Source: JAFDVJ01 sp964487505 (lineage in GTDB: Bacteria; Acidobacteriota; Blastocatellia; Pyrinomonadales; Pyrinomonadaceae). From it: a stretch of 38,043 nucleotides of DNA. Location of the stretch: assembly GCA_964487505.1 (NCBI GenBank), contig CAZARD010000033.1, positions 1 through 38,043 of the forward strand, written 5' to 3'. Shown one piece after another: positions 24,128-30,254 of this stretch. A program made the position numbers and the translations under genes. Below the pieces are notes generated by a model. That model had not been told where the DNA came from and searched no databases. It was given only the letters and a program-made list of their open reading frames with translations. Positions within the stretch are counted from its first letter, which is position 1. The number at the start of each line of letters is the position of its first letter.

Positions 24128-26476
24128 ATGAAAATCAACAGTTTGACCCTGTGCGCGCTTATCGCAGCGGCGGCGTTGGCGGCATTTCCGCAATCGACAT
24201 CGGTGGCGTCCGAGACGAGGATCACGGTTCCCGGGATTTCAAAAAGCGTGACCGTAAGACGCGACTCGCGATCGATCCCCTATATCGAGGCCGAGAACGA
24301 CGCCGATCTTTATTTTGCACAGGGGTTCGTGACCGCCTCAGACCGTTTGTGGCAGATGGATTTTCTGCGGCGGGTGGCGCGCGGTGAACTCGCCGAGATC
24401 TTCGGGGGCGCCGTGCTCGAGGAAGACAAGCGCTGGCGCCGTTACGGATTTTCCAAGATCGCTGACGACAGCCTTCCGATACTCGATCCCGGATTGCGAA
24501 AGGCGCTGGAAGATTATGCCCGCGGAGTCAATGCGTACATCGCGACGATCCCCGACGATAAGCTCCCAATCGAGTTCCGAATCCTTCAGTACAAGCCGCG
24601 TCCCTGGACGCCGGCAGATACGGTCGTCGTCGGCAAGATCCTCGCCGACGCGCTCAGTTCGACCTGGCGTCAGGATCTGGTCCGCGCGTCGCTTGAGAAG
24701 CTTCCGAAAGAGAAGTTCGCGGATCTGACCAATCCCATCACGCCTTCGGACGTCGTCCTGTTCGGAAAGGACTCATCGCCCGCGGGGCGTCTGACGACGA
24801 GTCCGGCCTCCGGTGACGTGACGGCGATGCTCCCGGTCGCCGAAAAGGACGACGAGGTCCGGCGCAGATCGCTGGAGCGTGCCGGCTTTTTTGCCGAAGA
24901 GCTTGCGGCGAGCAACAACTGGGTGATCTCCATGAAACGCACGATCGACGGCAAGGCGCTCCTCGCCAACGATCCTCATCTGCAGCCCGCGGCTCCCGGC
25001 ATTTGGTATCTTTCGCATCTTTCGACGCCAACGATGCGAGTTTCGGGCGTGACTTTCCCCGGCGTGCCGGGCATCGTCCTCGGGCATAACGGATCGATCG
25101 CGTGGGGCGCGACGAATGTCGGGCCGGATGTCCAGGACCTTTATCGCGAGGAATTCGATGCGGCCGGGAACGTGCGGACCGAAAAGGGATTGGTCGCGCC
25201 GATCGTACGCCGTGAAGAGATCAAGGTGCGGACGAATCCAATGCGGCCCGAGACGACGACCACCGTCTATGAAGTGATCGAAACGCGCAACGGCGTGGTT
25301 TTCACCGACGAGGTCGGGCAGAAATTCTCGCTCAAATGGACGGCGCGCGATCCCAAAAATCAAGAATTCGAGGCGTTCTTCCGTCTCAACCGGGCCAAGA
25401 ATTGGAAGGACTTTCAGTCGGCGCTTCGGACCTACGGCGGCGCGACTCAGAATTTCGTCTATGCGGACGTCAACGGGAACATCGGCTGGTATGCAGCCGG
25501 ACGGGTTCCGTTGCGGCGGACGGGCACCGGCGCCGTCCCGTACGACGGATGGACAAATGCCGGCGACTGGACGGGCTACATACCGTTCGAGCAACTTCCG
25601 CATCTCTACAACCCGCCCGAAGGTTTGATCGTGACGGCGAATCAGCGCATCGTCGGGACGGATTACAAGTATTTCGATCTGATCTCGCGCGACGCCGCGA
25701 ATCCGTGGAGGGCGCGGCGCATATACGATCTTCTGAAGGCGAATCCGAAGGTTTCGATGAACGACGTCACCGACGTCCAGCGCGACGTGTTCAACATTCC
25801 GCTCTCGGATCTTTCGCGCGTCATCGTCGACCGCGCGGCTGCCTCGCCCGAAACACTCGCCGTGCTTCGCGGCTGGGACGGCCGGACTCGCGCCGACGCG
25901 AAGGGGCCGGTGATCGTCAACGAGATCCGCAACTGCGTCGCCGGCAAGATCGCCGAAGACAACAAGCCCGTTCCGCAATATGTCGTGCGCGAACGCTTGC
26001 TTTATTGGGTGATCAAGGAGAATTCGGCTCGCTGGCTGCCGAAAGGGTTCGAAAGCTACGACGCGTTGCTCAAGGCGTGCGACGCCGAGGCTCGGACCGC
26101 GCTTTCGCAACCGAAGCGTCTCGGTGCGGACGAGGCGAAATGGCGCTGGGGCGATGTCTTCGTCGCCAACTTCCAGCATCCGCTGGCGGTCGCGCCGCTG
26201 ATCGGCGCGCAGTTCGCGGCGCGTTATACGAACGTCGACGGCAGCGGCCAGACACCGAACGTCGGGGCGTTCGTTTCGATGAGGCATATCGCGAGTCCGG
26301 GAAATTGGGACGCGACGCGGCACGTCATTCCGCTCGGACAGTCGGGCGACCCGGCGAGCCCGTTTTGGAAGGACCAGTTCGAATCGTGGCGTACGGGAAG
26401 CCCGGCAATGTTTCCGTTCACGGTGGATGCGGTCAGGCAAAGCGCGCGATCGGTCACGGTTCTCTCCGGGAAATGA
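24128..26476 (+). CDS. Penicillin acylase family protein (Ntn-hydrolase)
   Basis: A 782-residue precursor with a signal peptide (MKINSLTLCALIAAAALAAF). The alpha-chain region carries VRRDSRSIPYIEAENDADLY and ASDRLWQMDFLRRVARG. Autocleavage is expected before Ser262 in AASNNWV, the N-terminal nucleophile of the beta chain, followed by KALLANDPHLQ. VYADVNGNIGWYAAGR and TNVGPDVQDLYREE are further family landmarks. Members hydrolyse amides such as penicillin side chains or acyl-homoserine lactones in the periplasm; the substrate cannot be read from sequence. The C-terminus (ISMRHIASPGNWD-like segment, then QSGDPASPFWKDQF) is complete. The last 23 bp overlap the end of ruvX on the other strand. 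No Shine-Dalgarno is seen before the ATG; TAAATT lies 11 nt upstream. Confidence 0.94.
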   Translation: MKINSLTLCALIAAAALAAFPQSTSVASETRITVPGISKSVTVRRDSRSIPYIEAENDADLYFAQGFVTASDRLWQMDFLRRVARGELAEIFGGAVLEEDKRWRRYGFSKIADDSLPILDPGLRKALEDYARGVNAYIATIPDDKLPIEFRILQYKPRPWTPADTVVVGKILADALSSTWRQDLVRASLEKLPKEKFADLTNPITPSDVVLFGKDSSPAGRLTTSPASGDVTAMLPVAEKDDEVRRRSLERAGFFAEELAASNNWVISMKRTIDGKALLANDPHLQPAAPGIWYLSHLSTPTMRVSGVTFPGVPGIVLGHNGSIAWGATNVGPDVQDLYREEFDAAGNVRTEKGLVAPIVRREEIKVRTNPMRPETTTTVYEVIETRNGVVFTDEVGQKFSLKWTARDPKNQEFEAFFRLNRAKNWKDFQSALRTYGGATQNFVYADVNGNIGWYAAGRVPLRRTGTGAVPYDGWTNAGDWTGYIPFEQLPHLYNPPEGLIVTANQRIVGTDYKYFDLISRDAANPWRARRIYDLLKANPKVSMNDVTDVQRDVFNIPLSDLSRVIVDRAAASPETLAVLRGWDGRTRADAKGPVIVNEIRNCVAGKIAEDNKPVPQYVVRERLLYWVIKENSARWLPKGFESYDALLKACDAEARTALSQPKRLGADEAKWRWGDVFVANFQHPLAVAPLIGAQFAARYTNVDGSGQTPNVGAFVSMRHIASPGNWDATRHVIPLGQSGDPASPFWKDQFESWRTGSPAMFPFTVDAVRQSARSVTVLSGK

Positions 26477-26951
26477 TCCGGCGGCGAAGATCGAGGAAGT
26501 CCGAGAGAATTATCGCCGCGGCCTCGGCGTCGACACGTTTGAAGATCTCTTTGAGCGCGTGGCCGCGTTCGTGAAGGTTTTCGCGCGCCGCGATCGACGT
26601 CGCGCGTTCGTCCTGAAGAAAGACCGGGATCTCGAGCGAAAGCGCGAAGTTCCGCGCGAGCCGCCGGGCATCGGCCGACATCGGGCTTTCCGAGCCGTCG
26701 AAATTGAGCGGCAAACCCAGAACGAGGGCGACCGCATCAAACTCGCCTAGTATGCGGCGTATTTCGTCAAGAAGAGCCTTCCAGTTTGTGCGTTTGACGC
26801 GTCCGACGGCGCGCGCGGTGAACTGGAGTTCGTCGCTGACGGCGACGCCGACGTGCTTGGTCCCGATGTCGAGCGCGACGACGCGTCCCGCGTCCGGAGC
26901 GCGAGAAATATCTGTAAACGGATCGGGATTAGGAATTTCTTCTCGTTGCAC
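26454..26951 (-). CDS. ruvX: Putative pre-16S rRNA nuclease / Holliday junction resolvase homologue (YqgF/RuvX)
   Basis: A 165-residue RNase H-fold protein. The first acidic motif VVALDIGTKHVGVAVSD lies near residues 23-40, the second segment is LVLGLPLNFDGSES, and the third is LQDERATSIAA; these carry the usual active-site Asp/Glu residues. The family processes the 5' end of 16S rRNA and has also been described as a Holliday junction resolvase. The start is GTG 26951; the roughly 20-residue N-terminal tail before the fold is longer than usual, so a later start is possible. The start codon region overlaps the -35 box of the divergent S41-family gene. The 3' end overlaps the penicillin acylase gene by 23 bp tail to tail. 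Confidence 0.9.
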   Translation of the reverse strand: MQREEIPNPDPFTDISRAPDAGRVVALDIGTKHVGVAVSDELQFTARAVGRVKRTNWKALLDEIRRILGEFDAVALVLGLPLNFDGSESPMSADARRLARNFALSLEIPVFLQDERATSIAARENLHERGHALKEIFKRVDAEAAAIILSDFLDLRRRIISRREP

Positions 26952-26974
26952 GGAAACCCTGGATATCGGATAAT
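26946..26974 (+). promoter_or_regulatory. Sigma-70-like promoter of the S41-family gene
   Basis: TTGCAC (26946-26951), a 17-bp spacer and GATAAT (26969-26974) are present. The predicted start is near 26981, with a leader of about 90 nt. The -35 box overlaps the ruvX start codon. Confidence 0.55.
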
Positions 26975-27070
26975 CGTAGAACTTTCGGTTCGGCTATTGT
27001 CTGCCGTTCGCCTTCAGGTTGCAAATCGCCATCGGCACTGCGGCTGACCGGGCCAAAGAAGAGTAACAAA

Positions 27071-28336
27071 ATGTCATTTCGCGGAAAGATCATCATCGCC
27101 TTCATTTCGGCCGCAATCGCTTCGTACGCCCTGATCGGCGGGCTTCTGGGATCCTTTGCCCAGCAGCCGATCAACGACGCCGGGGCCCAGATGCGGATCT
27201 TCGAATCGGTTCTCCAGCATATCCAGAACGATTATGTCGACGAGCCGCCGATGGATCGCGTCCGAAACGGCGCGCTGCGTGGACTGCCGTCGTCGCTCGA
27301 TCCCTATTCGTCATATCTGACGGCCGATCAGGTCAAGGATTTCCAGGCGAACAAACAGAATACGCTCGCCGGCGTCGGGGCCGAATTCTCTTCGATCTCG
27401 CAGTATCTTTACGTGATCTCGGTCGTCAAGGATTCGCCGGCCGACAAGGCCGGTCTCAAGGCTGGCGACGTCATCGAGTATATCGAGAACAAGGCGACGC
27501 GGGATATTTCGCTGTACGACGCGCGCCAGCTGATCCTCGGCGATTTGGGATCGAGCGTCAAACTGCGGGTCCTTCGCGCGGGATCGAAACCTCAAACCCT
27601 GACGGTGGTCCGCGGCAATTATCAGATACCGAAGGCGGAATCGCGTGTCGAGGCCGGCAAGGTCGGCGTCATCAAGGTGTACAGTCTCGAAAAGGGCGAG
27701 TCGGAAGATATCCGCAATCAGGTGCAGTCGCTGACGAAACAGGGAATTCAGAAGATCGTGCTCGATCTTCGCGGCGTCGCGTCGGGAACGATCGACGAGG
27801 CGGTCGCGGTCGCCAATCTTTTCATCAAGGACGGGACGCTGGCGCAAATCATCGGGCGCGAGAGCAAGCCTGTAAAGACCTTCACGGCCGACCCGGCGAA
27901 GCATCTCTTCGACGGCAAGCTTTCGGCGCTGATCGATATTTCAACGGCCGGCGCGGGCGAGGTGGTCGCTGGGGCGTTGCTTGACCGGAAGCGCGGCGAT
28001 GTTATCGGCGAAAGGAGTTTCGGCGCCGGGACCGATCAGAAGCTATTCACGCTCAAGGGCGGCGACGGTCTGCTGTTGACCGTCACGAAATGGGCTTCGC
28101 CCGACGGCAAGACATTCCTGGCGGATGAGCGCGCCGATTCGGGCATCAAGCCGACGGTCGAGGTCAAGCGTCCGGAAACTCCGGAGCCGCTTGAAGTCGA
28201 GGATCTGGTCGACCAACAGGAAGACAACAACCAGCAACCGGGTGCAACCCCGTCACCGACCCCGAAACCGGAACAGCCGAAAACCCTGGAAGATGTTCAG
28301 ATGAAGAAGGCGCTCGAGTTGATGCAGGACAAATAG
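27071..28336 (+). CDS. S41-family (carboxy-terminal protease-like) protein lacking the catalytic dyad
   Basis: A 421-residue protein with an N-terminal signal or anchor helix (IIIAFISAAIASYALIGGLLG). It has the family's helical leader (ESVLQHIQNDYVDEPPMDRV, SLDPYSSYLTADQ), a PDZ domain (about 95-180, with SPADKAGLKAGDVIEYIENK) and the S41 core. In active enzymes the Ser lies in a (S/T)ASASE motif and the Lys in FGKG, 25 residues later. Here the same positions read TAGAGE and FGAG: Ser becomes Gly294 and Lys becomes Ala319, exactly 25 residues apart. The LDLRNNPGG motif is also altered to LDLRGVASG. The frame is intact, so this is probably a conserved pseudoenzyme: a periplasmic PDZ adaptor or inhibitor. 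A Pro-rich C-terminal tail (GATPSPTPKPEQPK) follows. A GAAGAG sequence precedes the ATG. Confidence 0.9.
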   Translation: MSFRGKIIIAFISAAIASYALIGGLLGSFAQQPINDAGAQMRIFESVLQHIQNDYVDEPPMDRVRNGALRGLPSSLDPYSSYLTADQVKDFQANKQNTLAGVGAEFSSISQYLYVISVVKDSPADKAGLKAGDVIEYIENKATRDISLYDARQLILGDLGSSVKLRVLRAGSKPQTLTVVRGNYQIPKAESRVEAGKVGVIKVYSLEKGESEDIRNQVQSLTKQGIQKIVLDLRGVASGTIDEAVAVANLFIKDGTLAQIIGRESKPVKTFTADPAKHLFDGKLSALIDISTAGAGEVVAGALLDRKRGDVIGERSFGAGTDQKLFTLKGGDGLLLTVTKWASPDGKTFLADERADSGIKPTVEVKRPETPEPLEVEDLVDQQEDNNQQPGATPSPTPKPEQPKTLEDVQMKKALELMQDK

Positions 28337-28364
28337 ATTTTGGATTCTGGATTTTTGATTTTGG
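28337..28364. repeat. Heptamer array (ATTTTGG-like), 4 units
   Basis: ATTTTGG, ATTCTGG, ATTTTTG and ATTTTGG begin at the base after the S41-family stop codon. The array is nearly the reverse complement of the one at 28500-28527; the two flank the terminator hairpin. Confidence 0.7.
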
Positions 28365-28407
28365 ATTGGTTTTGATTCCAGGATCGGTCCAGTGAATCTA
28401 ACGTTTC

Positions 28408-28443
28408 GAAGAGGCGATCTCCTGAACCCGAGATCGCCTCTTC
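28408..28443. terminator. Bidirectional hairpin terminator between the S41-family gene and lpxD
   Basis: GAAGAGGCGATCTC (28408-28421) and GAGATCGCCTCTTC (28430-28443) form a perfect 14-bp stem with an 8-nt loop. It lies between convergent genes. The downstream tract (TTACTTT on the plus strand) is T-rich but broken. Confidence 0.75.
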
Positions 28444-28499
28444 TTACTTTAGTCTCAACGCCCCCGTTCACGTAGGATCCCGGTCCGCCGAATCGCTCG

Positions 28500-28527
28500 A
28501 TCCAAAATCCAAAATCAAAAATTCAAA
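28500..28527. repeat. Heptamer array (ATCCAAA-like), 4 units
   Basis: ATCCAAA twice, then ATCAAAA and ATTCAAA, end 6 bp before the lpxD stop codon. They are close to the complement of the 28337 array. Confidence 0.7.
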
Positions 28528-28533
28528 ATCGTC

Positions 28534-29565
28534 TCAGCGTTCCGACAACAGCCGCGCGACCTTTTTCTCGAGTTCCCGGACGGTCCTGGCGATGTCGCCG
28601 AGGCGCCGGTAGGCGGCCGTGGATCGGAGCCAGTCGCGGTTGTCGAATCCCGGAACACCCGAGATGACCTTGCCCGGTTCGACATCGTGCGAAGTCGCCG
28701 ATTTGGCCGTCAGAACCGCGTCGTCGCCGACCTTCAGATGCCCGGCGATCCCCACCTGGCCGGCGAGGATGACGCGTTTTCCGATCACCGAACTTCCGGC
28801 CAATCCCGTCTGCGAGCAGATCAGCGCGTCCTCGTCGACCGTGCACGAATGCCCGATCTGAACGAGGTTATCGATCTTCGCGCCGCGTTTGACGCGCGTT
28901 TCGCCGACCGACGCGCAGTCGATCGCGCTGTTGGCCCCGACCTCGACGTCGTCTTCTAGGACGACGCGCCCGACCTGCGGAATCTTCAGCCAGCGGCGGT
29001 CCTCGTCCTTGGCGTAGCCGAAGCCGTCCGATCCGATCGTCGTGTTGTTGTGAACCACGCAGCGCGCGCCGATCTCGCAGCTCTCGCGCACCGCGACGCC
29101 GGAGTGGATCACCGAACCGTCCCCGACGCGAACGCCGCGGTACAACGTCACGTTCGGGAATATTCGCACACCGTCTCCGATCTCGCAGTCGGGCCCGACG
29201 ACCGAATTTGCCATGATCTCCGCCGTCGGCGCGACGCGTGCGGTTTCGTGGACCACCGCGCGCGGGTCGACACCGGCGACGGCCGTCTCGTCGGGATGCA
29301 TAACACGCAGCGCGCGCGTGTATGCGAGGTAAGGATCCTTCGCCCTCAAGATGGCGATATCGACGCGCTCCAGCGGTTCCGTTTCGTTCAGTATGATCGC
29401 CGAGGCGCGCGTTTCGGCGATCTGCGACGTGTATTTGGGGTTCGCGAGAAACGTGATGTCGCCCGGTCCTGCGATATCGAGCCCCGCGGCGCCGACGATC
29501 TCGGTTTCCGCGTCGCCCGCTGCGACGGACGCTTTGATCAGAGGGGCAAGTTCACCTAATTTCAT
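28534..29565 (-). CDS. lpxD: UDP-3-O-(3-hydroxyacyl)glucosamine N-acyltransferase
   Basis: LpxD adds the second hydroxyacyl chain to the glucosamine precursor of lipid A in the cytoplasm, which shows the organism makes LPS. The 343-residue protein starts at ATG 29565 (MKLGELAPLIKASV); an extension to 29610 lacks family similarity. The N-terminal uridine-binding domain contains GPGDITFLANPKY. From about residue 105 there is a left-handed beta-helix of hexapeptide repeats (VGPDCEIGDGVRIFPNVTLY and onwards), with the catalytic His in NLVQIGHSCTVDE and the acyl-pocket segment GLAGSSVIGKRVILAGQVGI. The C-terminal helix (RRLGDIARTVRELEKKVARL) is the usual trimer tail. No other lpx gene lies in the window. 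Confidence 0.95.
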   Translation of the reverse strand: MKLGELAPLIKASVAAGDAETEIVGAAGLDIAGPGDITFLANPKYTSQIAETRASAIILNETEPLERVDIAILRAKDPYLAYTRALRVMHPDETAVAGVDPRAVVHETARVAPTAEIMANSVVGPDCEIGDGVRIFPNVTLYRGVRVGDGSVIHSGVAVRESCEIGARCVVHNNTTIGSDGFGYAKDEDRRWLKIPQVGRVVLEDDVEVGANSAIDCASVGETRVKRGAKIDNLVQIGHSCTVDEDALICSQTGLAGSSVIGKRVILAGQVGIAGHLKVGDDAVLTAKSATSHDVEPGKVISGVPGFDNRDWLRSTAAYRRLGDIARTVRELEKKVARLLSER

Positions 29566-29601
29566 ATTCAAAAACTTGTTTAAAAGCCAGTGCCGAACGT
29601 C

Positions 29602-29607
29602 TATAAT
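29602..29607. promoter_or_regulatory. TATAAT box in the lpxD / Uma2 divergent gap
   Basis: TATAAT reads rightward toward the Uma2 gene, and its complement TGATTATAGA reads toward lpxD as a possible extended -10. Leaders would be about 68 nt and 30 nt. The -35 boxes are weak on both sides. Confidence 0.4.
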
Positions 29608-29681
29608 CACTTATCCGAGTTTTTCGAATTCGAACACTTCCGACCCCGGCCAAAGGCAAAAAATCGATCAGATTGAAATTT

Positions 29682-30254
29682 ATGAGCGAGAAAATATTAA
29701 CGCAATCGGAGAAAATTTACACCGTCGACGATCGTTTGCGCGGTACGGGCGGCGAAACGGCGAAACCGGCCAACGGATCGTCGTTACCGGGATCGAGCCG
29801 GCGGCACAACCTGATCGCGACGAACACGACGATCGCCATCGGGAGCCGCATCCGCGGGCAGGGAAAAGAGGTCTACGTCAACGACATGCGCGTCAAGATG
29901 TCGCCCAACAATTACGCCTATCCGGATGTCATTGTCGTCGCCGGCGAGCCTGTTTTCGAGGGAAAGGAACTCGATATCCTGACGAACCCGGCGGTCATCG
30001 TCGAGATAATGTCGCGGGCCACTTTCCCGGTCGACAAGACCGAAAAGCTCGAACGATATCTCGCGATCGACAGCGTCCGAGAGATCGTGCTCGTCAAAGA
30101 GGATGAAATGCGGGTCGAGCATTTTCACAGGCAGACGGCGAATCAATGGATCTACAAGATCTGCGGCGCCCGCGATGACGTGGTCACGCTCGATTCGATC
30201 AACTGCAAGATCGCGCTCGGCGAGATCTACGGCCAGATCAGATTCGGCGACTGA
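29682..30254 (+). CDS. Uma2-family (DUF820) PD-(D/E)XK nuclease-like protein
   Basis: A 190-residue protein from ATG 29682; an in-frame TTG at 29673 is possible. The core matches Uma2 proteins: SSRRHNLIATNTT, NYAYPDVIVVAGEP with the PD motif, and VEIMSRATFPVDKTEKLERY with the conserved E..S..T...D..K pattern, then REIVLVKEDEMRVEHFHR. Uma2 proteins are restriction-endonuclease-fold proteins of uncertain biological role, abundant in cyanobacteria and some other phyla. The segment between YTVDD and SSRRHN (residues about 18-36) is Gly/Ala-rich and lacks the usual E-x(n)-G-x-I strand. The gene ends directly against priA with no intervening base (TGA/TCA). Confidence 0.82.
   Translation: MSEKILTQSEKIYTVDDRLRGTGGETAKPANGSSLPGSSRRHNLIATNTTIAIGSRIRGQGKEVYVNDMRVKMSPNNYAYPDVIVVAGEPVFEGKELDILTNPAVIVEIMSRATFPVDKTEKLERYLAIDSVREIVLVKEDEMRVEHFHRQTANQWIYKICGARDDVVTLDSINCKIALGEIYGQIRFGD

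Noticed and set aside
25336..26574. 412-codon frame overlapping penicillin acylase in another frame
   Set aside because: Arg-rich shadow of the real gene; no start signal or domain.
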